Numbered from the stretch's first letter, positions 17,044 to 25,876 are shown. The stretch: 64,000 nucleotides of DNA from Saccharothrix deserti (GCF_009769385.1 NZ_VKAB01000044.1:1-64000), one strand, 5' to 3'. A program made the numbers and translations. Notes: generated by a model not told the origin, from the sequence alone.

Positions 17044-17880
17044 GTGGTGCGCGCCAAGGCGTCCGGCAAGCACTACAGCAGCACCGGGCAGTTCCCCCTG
17101 GTGCCCGGCGTGGACGTGGTGGCCCGCACGGCCGACGGCAGGATGGTGTACACCGGCGAGGTCGAGCCGCCCTGGGGCACCTTCGCCGAACGGATGGCGG
17201 CCCCGGCCGCCCTGGCCCTCCCGCTGCCGGACGGCACCGACCCCGTCGCCGTGGCGGCGGGCATGAACCCGGGCATGTCGTCCTGGATGCCGCTGACCGC
17301 CCACGTGGAAGCGCACGGCGCGCCGGACACCGTGGTGATCCTCGGGGCGACCGGAGCGGCCGGCGGCCTCGCCGTGCAGAACGCCCGAGCGCTCGGCGTG
17401 CGACGAGTGGTCGGCGTGGGCCGCGGCGTGGACGATCTCAAGCGCGTGGCCGGGCTCGGCGACGAGATCGTCGAACTCGTCGGCGACGAGGACGCGGACG
17501 CGAAGGTCATCGGCGCGGCGCTGGGCGACCAGGCACCCGACCTCGTCCTGGACTTCCTGTGGGGCCACCCGGCCGAGGCCGTGTTCCAGGCACTGGCGGA
17601 CGTCCCCGGCGCGGACGCCACCAGCTACGTGGAGATCGGCTCCGCGGCCGGTGAACAGGCCGCCGTGCCCGCCTCGCTGCTGCGCAGCCGTCCCTTCCAC
17701 CTCAGCGGCAGCGGCATCGGCTCCTTCGACATGCGCCGCTACATCACCCAGGCCACCGTCTACATCCAACTCATCGCCGACGGCATGGTGCAGGTGGACA
17801 CCCACGTCTACCCGCTCTCCCAGGCCGGCGAGGCCTGGACGGCTCCCGCGGGCCCCCGCCCCGTCCTGATCGCCGACTGA
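17044..17880 (+). CDS. Zinc-free quinone oxidoreductase-like (MDR family) protein, 5' end uncertain
   Basis: From GTG 17044 the protein has 278 residues, but coding similarity in the same frame extends upstream to about 16972 (GSPEPEAGQG, then IVDLVASAIHPV), so the usable start is unclear and about 20-35 residues may be lost. MDR features: the N-terminal substrate domain with SGKHYSSTGQFPLVPGVDVVARTADG; the cofactor domain TVVILGATGAAGGLAVQNARALGVRRVVGVGR with an A-x-x-G-x-x-G nucleotide loop; and a C-terminal LRSRPFHLSGSGIGSFDM segment. Members reduce quinones or enones with NADPH. An operator shared with two catabolic loci lies just upstream. Confidence 0.7.
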   Translation: MVRAKASGKHYSSTGQFPLVPGVDVVARTADGRMVYTGEVEPPWGTFAERMAAPAALALPLPDGTDPVAVAAGMNPGMSSWMPLTAHVEAHGAPDTVVILGATGAAGGLAVQNARALGVRRVVGVGRGVDDLKRVAGLGDEIVELVGDEDADAKVIGAALGDQAPDLVLDFLWGHPAEAVFQALADVPGADATSYVEIGSAAGEQAAVPASLLRSRPFHLSGSGIGSFDMRRYITQATVYIQLIADGMVQVDTHVYPLSQAGEAWTAPAGPRPVLIAD

Positions 17881-17966
17881 CCGACCGCCCCGGCCGTACG
17901 CACGCGTGCCCGGCGGTGGTCAGGTCATCGCCGCCGGGCAACACGACGCGGAGCGATGGCGCACGT

Positions 17967-18113
17967 GCCGACGCCGAGGTGACCGAAGCCGAGCTGGTCG
18001 AGTGGTGCAAGCAGAACATGGCCGGCTTCAAGTACCCGCGCGTCATAGAGTTCCGCGACACCCTGCCGATGACCGCCACCGGCAAGATCCTCAAGCGCGA
18101 ACTGCGCACGTAG
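17967..18113 (+). pseudogene. Acyl-CoA ligase (AMP-binding family), C-terminal fragment
   Basis: The last 48 residues of an AMP-forming ligase: VTEAELVEWCKQNMAGFKYP, then a strand ending in DTLPMTATGKILKREL with the conserved catalytic Lys of the GK motif. Nothing of the N-terminal domain, P-loop or hinge is present upstream; the preceding frame is random. A scrap left by deletion. Confidence 0.7.
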
Positions 18114-18200
18114 CCGGTCCTGTCGAGCGGTTCGCGGCGGTCCAGTGTGGACCTTGCCTGGCAACGACCCATTGACATCGCCTCCCGTCCGAGCCGATGA

Positions 18201-18671
18201 TTCGGCCGGACCGTCACCAGCAACAACAGCCTGGAGAACAGCGACTGGGGCCGCAACCGGCTCACCGACGGCGTCCTCACCAGCGCGACCGGAACCAAGG
18301 GCTACACCAGCAACTTCGCCACCTCCGCCGACGTGAGCGCGTCCCCCGTCTGGGTCGAGATCGACCTCGGCACCGACACCGACCTCGACGCCGTACGCCT
18401 GTTCCCCCGCACCGACACGTCCGCGGCCGGCGGTGGCACGGCCGGTTTCCCGGTCGACTTCACCCTCCAGACCCGAGCCGACGGGGCGACCACCTACACC
18501 ACCGTCCGCACCGTCACCGGCCAACCCAACCCCAACGGGCTCCCACAGACCTACGGCTTCAAGACCACCACCGCCCGCTACCTGCGCCTCCAGGCCACCA
18601 GACTCGGCGCACCCGCCGCCGACGAGACCACCCGCTACCGCCTCCAACTCGCCGAAATCCGCATCGGATAG
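18201..18671 (+). pseudogene. F5/8 type C (discoidin-like) domain, C-terminal fragment of a secreted glycosidase
   Basis: The frame opens after a TGA at 18198 and encodes TSNNSLENSDWGRNRLTDGV, then PVWVEIDLGTDTDLDAVRLFPRTD, FPVDFTLQTRADGATTYTTV and the closing TTARYLRLQATRLG plus YRLQLAEIRIG. This is a full discoidin-type carbohydrate-binding jelly roll as found at the end of rhamnosidases and fucosidases. No catalytic domain, signal peptide or start is attached, so it is an orphan C-terminus. A possible stem (GCCGAG near 18691 pairing with CTCGGC near 18712) follows the stop. Confidence 0.65.
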
Positions 18672-18900
18672 GACAAGCCGGCAACGCCGAGGGCCGGCAA
18701 CGGCTCTCGGCCTCGCCGGCGAGGGCAGACATCCCGCCACGCCATTCGCGCGGGCCGAGCGCACGGATCCAGTCGCCCTGGTAGGCCACTGGCTTCTCCT
18801 GATCTGCGACTGGCGGTGTGCACACGCTCAGGAATGAACTGCGGCGGACTCGCGCCATGGGAAGGCGCCGCAGCGTCGTGGTCGTGTCACGGCCGAGAGC

Positions 18901-19563
18901 TCAGGCGGCGGAGTTCGGGCGGCCGAGGGCGTCGAGGTCTGGCAGCGGGCGTTGGCAGATCTCGTGAGCCTCGGCCGCGGGCAGACCGAGCATGCGGAGC
19001 AGGTCCTCGGTGACCTGATCGGCGGCTTCGGCGTCGTCGCGCTCGGGGTGGTCGTGCAGGAATTGGCCGAGGCAGAGTGCGGCGCCGGCGACGGTGACCA
19101 GGGCGAGTTCGGGGTCGCGGACGGTGAACCTGCCGGCGTGGACGGCGGCTTCGATGTCGCGGTGGGCGCGGGGGGCGAGGCCCTTGTCCGCCCCGGCGAC
19201 GGCGAGCCCGCTGTTCAGGATGACCTTGCTGAACTCGGGGTTGCGGCGGTGCAGGCGTCCGGTCAGGCGGAAACTCTGCGCGAACACGTGTGCCGGGTCG
19301 TCCAGGCCCGTGGTCAGCTCGTCGAGCAGGGCGCCGTGGGCGTCGAGGGCGTCCGCGACCGCCGCCTCGTAGAGCCGCTCCTTGCTCTCGAAGTGGTTGT
19401 AGAACGAGCCCATCCCGACGTCGGCGGCCTGGGTGATCTCCAGGACCGGGACGTTCGTCTTCCCGGCCGCGATGAAGGCCTGGGCCGCTCGGACGAGCGC
19501 GGCACGGGTGCGCGCCTTGCGCCGGTCCAGCCGGTTCGGTTTGCCCCCGGACTGCTCCGTCAT
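18901..19563 (-). CDS. TetR/AcrR-family regulator
   Basis: 220 residues from the ATG at 19563, which has a GGGGAG ribosome site; a longer in-frame start at 19608 is less likely. Helix-turn-helix: TRAALVRAAQAFIAAGKTNVPVLEITQAADVGMGSFYNHFESKERLYEAAVADAL, the canonical VG-x-GSFYNHF recognition helix. The C-terminal domain contains FSKVILNSGLAVAGADKGLAPRA and a hydrophobic VAGAALCLGQFLHDHPE. It is divergent from the fumarylacetoacetase-fold gene, and the shared intergenic region holds two TGACG/CGTCA palindromes, so it probably represses itself and that operon. Confidence 0.88.
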   Translation of the reverse strand: MTEQSGGKPNRLDRRKARTRAALVRAAQAFIAAGKTNVPVLEITQAADVGMGSFYNHFESKERLYEAAVADALDAHGALLDELTTGLDDPAHVFAQSFRLTGRLHRRNPEFSKVILNSGLAVAGADKGLAPRAHRDIEAAVHAGRFTVRDPELALVTVAGAALCLGQFLHDHPERDDAEAADQVTEDLLRMLGLPAAEAHEICQRPLPDLDALGRPNSAA

Positions 19564-19617
19564 GCCTGCTCCCCTCAACCTGGTCGGCCCGTCCCACTGT
19601 AGTCGCAACTTTCAACT

Positions 19618-19677
19618 ATGACGAAATCGTCATCAGCTCTTGACTGATGTTACGTTCGTAATTGACGATAACGTCAT
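19618..19677. promoter_or_regulatory. Divergent promoter with two TGACGA-type palindromes
   Basis: Site 1, 19618-19633: ATGACGA-AA-TCGTCAT, a perfect palindrome. Site 2, 19662-19677: TTGACGA-TA-ACGTCAT, one pair imperfect. Centres are 44 bp apart, about four helical turns. They lie between the divergent TetR gene and the hydrolase gene and overlap the start codon of the latter, as expected for repressor sites. Confidence 0.7.
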
Positions 19678-20613
19678 GAACACTTCGGTCCTCCGCACCG
19701 CCGACGCCTGGTGGGTCCTCCCCCCACTGGTGCATCCAAAGTGGACACACGCGCCACGACCACCGCGCAGCTGCTGGCCGACCGGCCGGCGATCGCCACC
19801 GCCGCGGCGGGCACCGACGGCGTCCCCGTCGAGGACCTCGCGCTGATCTCGCCGGTCACGGCGCCCTGCCGCGTCGTCGCGCAGATGACGAACTTCGCCT
19901 CGCACGTCACCGACACCGGCGGCAAACCCGACGCCGCGCAGTTGGCGTTCTTCCGCAAGACGTCGGGCTCGATCAGCGGACCGCACGACGACGTGATCAA
20001 ACCGGCGCACGTGCGGCTGCTCGACTACGAGGTGGAGATCGGGCTCGTCATCGGCAAGGCGATGCCGGTCGGCTCGACGGTCACCGAGGACGACCTCTCC
20101 GACTACATCGCCGGCCTCGTGGTGACCAACGACGTCTCGGCGCGGGACATCCAGCTGCCCAAGACCCAGTACTACGAGGGGAAGTCCTACCCGACCTTCA
20201 CGCCGGTCGGTCCAGCGCTGGTGCTGCTGGACGCCGACGAGCTCAAGCGGTTCACCGACCTGCGGCTGAAGCTGTGGGTCAACGGCGAACTCCGGCAGGA
20301 CGCGACGGCCTCCGACATGATCTACCCGCCGCTCGCGGCGCTGCGCGGGCTGACCCGCTTCCAGCACCTCGACCCCGGCGACCTCGTGCTGACCGGAACA
20401 CCCGTCGGCACGGCCATCAGCGCGCCACCGAAACCGGTCCAGGTCATCGCCTCCCTGCTGCCGGAGCAGGTCAAGTGGAAGCTCTTCTTCCGAGGCCAGG
20501 CCAAAAATCCGAAGTACCTCGCCGACGGTGATGTCGTCGAGGCCGCCGTGGCGACCGACGACGGCGCGATCGACCTCGGCCGCCAGCGCACGACCGTGAG
20601 GGACGCCCGATGA
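19676..20613 (+). CDS. Fumarylacetoacetate hydrolase-family protein, frameshift near the 5' end
   Basis: The main frame (from GTG 19711) gives 300 residues with the FAH fold: RVVAQMTNFASHVTDTGG, then IKPAHVRLLDYEVEIGLVIGKAM (metal-binding E-x-E), DYIAGLVVTNDVSARDIQ, GKSYPTFTPVGPALV and DLVLTGTPVGTAI. The proper N-terminus, MNTSVLRTADAWWVL, lies in another frame from ATG 19676. The two join if one C is restored in the C6 run at 19720-19725, giving WWVLPPTGASKVDTRATT. Members hydrolyse C-C bonds of acylpyruvates or decarboxylate oxalocrotonate-type intermediates, with Mg2+ or Mn2+. Its stop overlaps the next start as ATGA. Without the correction translation from GTG 19711 loses only the first strand. 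Confidence 0.85.
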
Positions 20614-22598
20614 GCGAGAACACCCCGATGAGAGAGAAGACGCAGTGGCCGGACTACGCCTCACCGGCCGACCTGTCCGAGATCGAGACCGTCCCGCTCG
20701 AAGAACGCGGCCTGCCCGACTCGACCTACGCGCTGCTCGCGCGGGCCGCGACGACGTGGCCCGACCGCACGGCGATCACCGTGCTGCCCGACACCTCCCG
20801 GTGGCGCGAGCCGGTGCGCCGGACGTTCGCCGAACTCCTGGCCGATGTCCACCGGTACGCGAACCTGCTGCACGAACTCGGCGTGCGGCGCACGGACGCG
20901 GTCGCCCTGATGTCGCCCAACTGCGCCGAGCTGATCCCCGCGACGCTGGCCGCGCAACTCGCCGGCATCGCGACACCGCTCAACGGCGGCCTCTCCCGGC
21001 AGCACCTCGCGGAACTCCTCCGCCGCTCCGGCGCACGGGTCCTGATCACCGCCGGGCCCGAGCTCGCACCCGACATGTGGGACACCGCCCGAGCTCTGGC
21101 CCGCGACGGCCTGCTGGACACGATCCTGGTACTGCGCCCCACCGGGGCGGTGCCGACGTCCGAGCTCCCGCCGACGGTCCAGGGCGCGAACGTCGGCCAC
21201 CTCGGTGATCTCGCCGCCGATCTGGACCCGTCCACTTTCGCAGGCGTTCCACCCCGCGCAACCGATCTGGCCGCGTTCTTCCACACCGGCGGCACCACCG
21301 GTATGCCGAAACTGGCCGCCCACACCCACGCGAACGAGGTCGCCGACGCGTGGGTGCTGGCCGCCAACTCCCTGCTCGACGAACAGTCCGCGTTCTTCGC
21401 CGCACTGCCGCTGTTCCACGTCAACGCGCTTGTCGTCACCCTGCTCTCGCCGCTTTTCAAGGGGCAGGGCGCGGTGTGGGCCGGTCCGCTCGGCTACCGC
21501 GACCCGGCGTTGTACGGCGAGTTCTGGAAGATCGTCGAGCACTACCGGATCGCGACGATGAGCGCGGTGCCCACCGTGTACGCCGTCCTCGCGCAATGTC
21601 CGGTCGACGCGGACATCAGCAGCTTGCGGTACGCGTTGGTGGGCGCGTCGCCGTTGCCCGCCGCGGTCCGCGACGGTTTCCAGGCCCACACCGGGATCAC
21701 TCTGATCGAGGGCTACGGCCTGACCGAGGCGACCTGCGCCAGCGCCCGCAGCTTCCCCGACGCGCCGCGGCCGGGCTCGGTCGGGCAGCGGATGCCCTAC
21801 CAGCAGGTGAAAGTGGTGCGCGTCGGCGAGGACGGCACCTGGGAGGACCTACCCCCGGGTGAACGCGGCGTGCTGGCGATCAGCGGCCCGGCCGTCTTCC
21901 CCGGCTACGTCACCGGGCGCGACGACCACGGCCCCGTGCTGGACGGGCTCGGCAAGCTGGTCAACGGCTGGCTGGACACCGGTGACCTCGCGCGCATCGA
22001 CGCCGACGGCTTCATCCACCTCGCCGGCCGCGCCAAGGACCTCATCATCCGCGGCGGGCACAACATCGATCCGGCACTCGTCGAGGACGCCCTGCTGGCC
22101 CATCCCGAGGTCATCGCGGCCGGTGCCGTCGGGCGTCCGGACGTGCACTCCGGTGAGGTCCCCGTCGCCTACGTCACCCTCGCACCCGGCTCCTCGGTGG
22201 CGGAAGAGGAGCTGCGCGACTGGGCGCGCGAGCGGGTGCCCGAACGCGCCGCCGCACCCAAGACCGTGACGGTCCTCGACGCACTGCCCGTGACGAGCGT
22301 GGGCAAGCCCTACAAGCTCGCCCTCCGCGCGGACGCGGCCGGCCGGGAACTCACCGAGGCGCTGGCCGGGATCGCCGGAGTGCGCGGCATCGACGTCGCG
22401 GCAGCGGCCGGACTGTTGGCCGGTGTGGTCCGGGCCCTGCTCGGCAGCCTCGCCGGCGTCGGGTTGCCGCTCATGCTCACCGGCGCCGTCATCGCGCACG
22501 CCCGCAAGGGCAACCGGCCGCAGAAGTTCATCGCCGCCGTGGTGTCCTGGCTCCTCGTCGCCGCCTACCTGACCGTCCACATCGGAGCAACCTGGTGA
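20610..22598 (+). CDS. AMP-dependent acyl-CoA synthetase with C-terminal membrane segments
   Basis: 662 residues, coupled to the preceding gene by ATGA. AMP-binding landmarks: the P-loop FHTGGTTGMPK near residue 228, PLFHVNALVVTLLSPL, the A8/A5-like EGYGLTEATCAS, WLDTGDLARIDADGF, and the hinge-plus-latch GRAKDLIIRGGHNIDP with the catalytic Lys region VTSVGKPYKL near residue 570. It should activate a carboxylic acid to its CoA thioester. The C-terminal 60-70 residues are an extension not usual in the family, with two hydrophobic stretches (AAAAGLLAGVVRALLGSLAG and KFIAAVVSWLLVAAYLTVHI), suggesting membrane attachment. With the hydrolase it may process ring-cleavage products or side chains. Confidence 0.9.
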   Translation: MSENTPMREKTQWPDYASPADLSEIETVPLEERGLPDSTYALLARAATTWPDRTAITVLPDTSRWREPVRRTFAELLADVHRYANLLHELGVRRTDAVALMSPNCAELIPATLAAQLAGIATPLNGGLSRQHLAELLRRSGARVLITAGPELAPDMWDTARALARDGLLDTILVLRPTGAVPTSELPPTVQGANVGHLGDLAADLDPSTFAGVPPRATDLAAFFHTGGTTGMPKLAAHTHANEVADAWVLAANSLLDEQSAFFAALPLFHVNALVVTLLSPLFKGQGAVWAGPLGYRDPALYGEFWKIVEHYRIATMSAVPTVYAVLAQCPVDADISSLRYALVGASPLPAAVRDGFQAHTGITLIEGYGLTEATCASARSFPDAPRPGSVGQRMPYQQVKVVRVGEDGTWEDLPPGERGVLAISGPAVFPGYVTGRDDHGPVLDGLGKLVNGWLDTGDLARIDADGFIHLAGRAKDLIIRGGHNIDPALVEDALLAHPEVIAAGAVGRPDVHSGEVPVAYVTLAPGSSVAEEELRDWARERVPERAAAPKTVTVLDALPVTSVGKPYKLALRADAAGRELTEALAGIAGVRGIDVAAAAGLLAGVVRALLGSLAGVGLPLMLTGAVIAHARKGNRPQKFIAAVVSWLLVAAYLTVHIGATW

Positions 22599-22656
22599 GC
22601 GCGGTTCCCGTCCCGGCTCGTCCGCGTGACCAGCAGCGGTAGATCGTCAGCGCGGG

Positions 22657-23979
22657 TCAGATCCGCGCACTTGTGTCCAGGTGGCGGAGGAGCCGTTCGC
22701 CTGATCCCCTCAGGCGATCCTTCACGTCGTCGAGGTCGACGTCGACCAGGTGGTGGTCGCGCTTGCGCCACTGTCCGGCGATCATCACCGCCTCGATGTT
22801 GCCGACGCCGGCGTGCAGGGCCGCGGCGATCGGGTCGTGTGCCGGCCACAGGTTCAGCGCGCGGGCGTCGATGGCGACCAGGTCCGCCTGCATGCCCGGC
22901 TCGATGCGCCCGACCCGGTCGGCCAGGCCGAGCGCTCGTGCTCCTTCGACCGTGGCCCACGACAGCGCCTGCTTGCCGGTGATCGACGGCGTCCGCGACA
23001 CCATGCCGGTCGACTGCCGGTGGTGCTCGTGGTCGAGGCCGCGCTGATGGGCCAGCGCGATCCGTGCGGCGGTGAGGATGTCGCCGGGCACGACGGTGTC
23101 GACGTCGGTGCCGAGCGACGGTGCCGCGCCGAGGCGCAGCAGTCGTCCGGTGACGGGCACCGCGTGGCCCTGACCGAGCTCGTTCTCGGGAGTGGCGGTG
23201 AACGTGACGCCGGCCCCGACCAGCGTCTTGATCCACTCGTCGGTCATGCCGGCGCCGTGTGTGATGTTGGTGTGGGGCCCGAGCAGTCCGGCCTCTCGCA
23301 CGGCGTCCCACCCGGCCGCGGGTTCACCGCCGCTCTGGTGCACCGACACGACGACGCCGCGCTCGTCGGCGGCACGGAAGTCGGCCACCGCGACCTCGGG
23401 CGTGGAGTACTGCGGTCCCCGGATGGCCATCCCGAGGGTGAGCAGGTCGTGGGTGCGGACCGGGCCGTCGAGCAGGCGGTCGACCTCGGGGAGTGGGTGG
23501 GGGCTGTCCGGCGTCACGTAGGCGGTGCCGTGCAGGAAGACCGCGCGGATGCCGGATCGCAGGAGCCCGTCGACCGCCGCGTCGGTGTGCTCGGGTGTGC
23601 GGGTGTTGTGGCACCAGTCCCCGAGTGTGGTGGTGCCGCAGTCGATCTGGTTCAACGCGCCGGCGAGAGTGCCGATGCGCATGTCCTCGGGGTTGTAGTG
23701 CCGGGCGACGGTGCCGTGCACGTGGGTGAGGTACTCCGGCAACGTCCAGTCGGCGCCCACGCACCGCAACCCGGCCTGCCAGGTGTGCAGGTGCGCGTTG
23801 ACCAGGCCGGGGATGACGACGCGCCCGGAGAGGTCGACGGTGTCGGCGTCGGGGCTGTCGAGGTGCTCGCCCAGGTCGGCGATGCGGTCGTCGTCGACGA
23901 GGATGTCGATGCGTTCCGCGTCGGGCCGGTTCGGCGCCATGGTGACCACCCGCGCGCCGCGCAGCAGTGTGCGGCTCAT
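22657..23979 (-). CDS. Amidohydrolase (cytosine deaminase/TrzA-like)
   Basis: 440 residues from the ATG at 23979; a longer frame to 24015 has no better start. Metal-dependent hydrolase layout: LLRGARVVTMAPN beta-sandwich start, GRVVIPGLVNAHLHTWQ with the H-x-H metal ligands, CGTTTLGDWCHNT, the VSVHQSGGE strand in the position of the third histidine, ITHGAGMTDEW with the fourth, and the ATPENELGQGHAVPVTG to LGTDVDTV segment with the catalytic Asp, then IEPGMQADLVAID. Related enzymes deaminate or dechlorinate heterocycles such as triazines, guanine or thioadenosine. The substrate is unknown. It is divergent from a TetR gene and shares an operator with two other loci. Confidence 0.85.
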   Translation of the reverse strand: MSRTLLRGARVVTMAPNRPDAERIDILVDDDRIADLGEHLDSPDADTVDLSGRVVIPGLVNAHLHTWQAGLRCVGADWTLPEYLTHVHGTVARHYNPEDMRIGTLAGALNQIDCGTTTLGDWCHNTRTPEHTDAAVDGLLRSGIRAVFLHGTAYVTPDSPHPLPEVDRLLDGPVRTHDLLTLGMAIRGPQYSTPEVAVADFRAADERGVVVSVHQSGGEPAAGWDAVREAGLLGPHTNITHGAGMTDEWIKTLVGAGVTFTATPENELGQGHAVPVTGRLLRLGAAPSLGTDVDTVVPGDILTAARIALAHQRGLDHEHHRQSTGMVSRTPSITGKQALSWATVEGARALGLADRVGRIEPGMQADLVAIDARALNLWPAHDPIAAALHAGVGNIEAVMIAGQWRKRDHHLVDVDLDDVKDRLRGSGERLLRHLDTSARI

Positions 23980-24020
23980 TCGACCACCCCGTCGATCTTC
24001 ACACACCCCCGACACATAAT

Positions 24021-24035
24021 GGCTACAGTGTGTCC
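24021..24035. promoter_or_regulatory. Operator GGCTACA-G-TGTGTCC (minus strand GGACACACTGTAGCC)
   Basis: Second copy of the palindromic site first seen at 16885-16899, between the divergent amidohydrolase and TetR genes. It keeps 13 of the 15 positions of the perfect site when read on the minus strand. An in-frame ATG of the TetR frame at 24019 overlaps it and is therefore an unlikely start. Confidence 0.7.
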
Positions 24036-24075
24036 GTTATGGTGGAGGGTGTCAAACATCCGCCATACTGGCCCG

Positions 24076-24768
24076 GTGACAGCCGCACGCCGCCCTGCCG
24101 GAGAGGCCGAATCAGCTCGACGCTCACCCGGCCGTCCTCCCGTCCCGCTGGACCGGATCGTCGCGACGGCGCTGCGGATCGTCGACGAGGAAGGCGCCGA
24201 CGCCCTGTCGGTGCGGACGCTCGCCCAGCGGCTGGGCTCCGGCACGGCCACGTTCTACCGGCACTTCGCCAACCGGTCCCAGTTGGTCGCCCAAGTCGTC
24301 GACCGCATGTTCGGCGAAGTCGAACTCGACACCGAAGAACTCGCAGCGATGAGCTGGCACGAAGCACTCCGGACGGCTGCCACCGCCCTGTTCGAACTTC
24401 TGGGTCGCCACCCGAACGTGGCCCCGCTGCTGGTCGAACAGGTGCCCGTCGGCCCGAACGCGCTAGTTCACCGGGAACGGTCCATCGCGATCCTGCTCGA
24501 CAACGGCTTCCCGCCGCCCCTCGCCGCACGCGCCTACGCGACACTGGCCCACTACGTCCTGGGCTTCGCGATCCAGCTCACAAGCCCCTCGGGGCAGCAG
24601 TCCGACGACACGCGGTTGTCCGCCACCTTTCAGGGCATGGACCCGGCACTGTTCCCCGCCACCGTCGCGGTCGCCAGCTCAATGCCGGTGCCGTTGGAGG
24701 ACGAGTTCGCCTTCGGTCTGGAGCTGATCCTCAACGGACTCGACCAGGTGCGTACCGGCTCGGCCTGA
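24076..24768 (+). CDS. TetR-family regulator, likely controller of the dispersed GGATACA operators
   Basis: About 230 residues from GTG 24076; there is no clear ribosome site, so it may be leaderless. Helix-turn-helix: VPLDRIVATALRIVDEEGADALSVRTLAQRLGSGTATFYRHFANRSQLVAQVVDRM, with the LGSGTATFYRHF recognition helix of the TetR_C_1 type often seen beside FAD monooxygenases and degradation genes. The C-terminal domain has FELLGRHPNVAPLLVEQVPVGPN and ARAYATLAHYVLGFAIQ. It faces the amidohydrolase gene with an operator in between and is therefore the best candidate to bind all three copies of the 15-bp palindrome. Confidence 0.88.
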   Translation: MTAARRPAGEAESARRSPGRPPVPLDRIVATALRIVDEEGADALSVRTLAQRLGSGTATFYRHFANRSQLVAQVVDRMFGEVELDTEELAAMSWHEALRTAATALFELLGRHPNVAPLLVEQVPVGPNALVHRERSIAILLDNGFPPPLAARAYATLAHYVLGFAIQLTSPSGQQSDDTRLSATFQGMDPALFPATVAVASSMPVPLEDEFAFGLELILNGLDQVRTGSA

Positions 24769-24777
24769 GCGTCAGAA

Positions 24778-25660
24778 GAGCTTCGTCCGCGGGTCGCGCA
24801 GGGCGAGCCGCTCCAGCAGCAGGTCGACCTCGGCGCGCTCGGCCGCGCTGAGGGAGCGCCCCCGGTGAGCGCTGGGCGTCGTGGGCCAGGAGACCGCGTC
24901 GCCGCATGACGTACTTGCGGACGGCGAGACCGACGCCGGTCTGCTGGAGGAAGGCGACGACCGCGGCGTACTCGGCGGGATCGCCGTAGCGACCGACCGG
25001 GATGGAGGCGATGCTCGCGTCGGCCACCTCGCCCACAGACCGCTTCTCCCGTGCCGCCTTGCTCTCGTCGAGCGCACGGACGCGGGCCGTGCCGATCCGG
25101 CCGGGGACGACGATGTTGCAGGTGACACCGGCACCGCCGACTTCACGGGCGAGGGTCTTCGACCAGCCCACGAGCGCGGTGCGCACCGAGTTGGACAACC
25201 CCAGGTCGGCGATCGGGGCCACGACGCCGGAGCTGGTGCTGGTCACCACGCGGCCCCAGCCGCGGTCGCACATGCCCGGTACGACGCGGTCGGCGATCGC
25301 GATGACCGAGAGCACCATGGACCGGAAGTGGTCGGTCCAGGTGTCCGGGCCGTTGCCGAGCACCGGGGTCGGTGGTGGGCCACCGGTGTTGTTCACCAGG
25401 ATGTCGACCGGTCCGAGTACGTCCTCGATCCGTGTGGCGTTCGCATCGATCACCGACAAGTCGCCGAGATCCCACTCCAGGGCCAGTGCCCGGCCGCCGG
25501 CGCCGCGGATCCGATCGGCCGTGACCTCCGCCGCCTCGCCCCGCACGTCGGCGACGGCGATGACCGCGCCCTCGGCGGCGAGCCGCTGAGCCGCCGCACC
25601 GCCCAGACCCCCGCCGGCGCCGTGCACCAGCGCGACGCGTCCAGTGATACCCAGGTCCAT
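24778..25660 (-). CDS. SDR oxidoreductase whose 3' end is fused to a DHDPS-like tail
   Basis: From the ATG at 25660 residues 1-238 are an SDR: GRVALVHGAGGGLGGAAAQRL, NNTGGPPPTPV, VTSTSSGVVAPIADLGLSNSVRTALVGWSKTLARE. The catalytic Tyr position is a Ser (SNSVRTALVGWSK), as in the known divergent FabG-like group with NSLRAAVVG-type text. The expected C-terminus (ITG-x-x-IRVDGG) is missing. After AAVVAFL at about 24947 the sequence becomes GVGLAVRKYVMRRRGLLAHD, then a -frame shift leads to RGRSLSAAERAEVDLLLERL ending RTKLF at 24778. That tail resembles the C-terminus of dihydrodipicolinate-synthase-family lyases. In the original frame the protein would read on to 24731. A deletion joining two genes is the simplest reading; activity is doubtful. 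Confidence 0.65.
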
Positions 25661-25736
25661 CGAACTTCCTCCTCGGGGCTTGCCTCACTGAAGCCGCTCG
25701 GACCGCCGGTGCGCAAAGACCAATATCCAGCGCCCT

Positions 25737-25791
25737 CCATAGCCGCTCTCTATGCGGCCTCTATGCGGCCACGTATAGAGAGCGGCTATGG
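25737..25791. repeat. 17-bp perfect inverted repeat between divergent genes
   Basis: Left arm CCATAGCCGCTCTCTAT at 25737-25753, right arm ATAGAGAGCGGCTATGG at 25775-25791, 21-bp spacer. The spacer repeats CTCTATGCGGCC in tandem with the arm edge. It lies between the SDR (minus) and the alcohol dehydrogenase (plus). It could be a paired operator for a dimeric regulator or a cruciform; no U-run follows, so a terminator is less likely. Confidence 0.75.
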
Positions 25792-25876
25792 CCGCGAGCC
25801 GTGAATGGTCTTGGACACCGCGACCGCGTGGCACGCACGCTGAGGAGGCTGCTGCCACGACAGTGAGGACCTTGTG

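Noticed and set aside
22750-24075. Long plus-strand open frame running into the TetR gene
   Set aside because: Opposite an intact amidohydrolase with all metal motifs; only the part after 24076 has TetR features.
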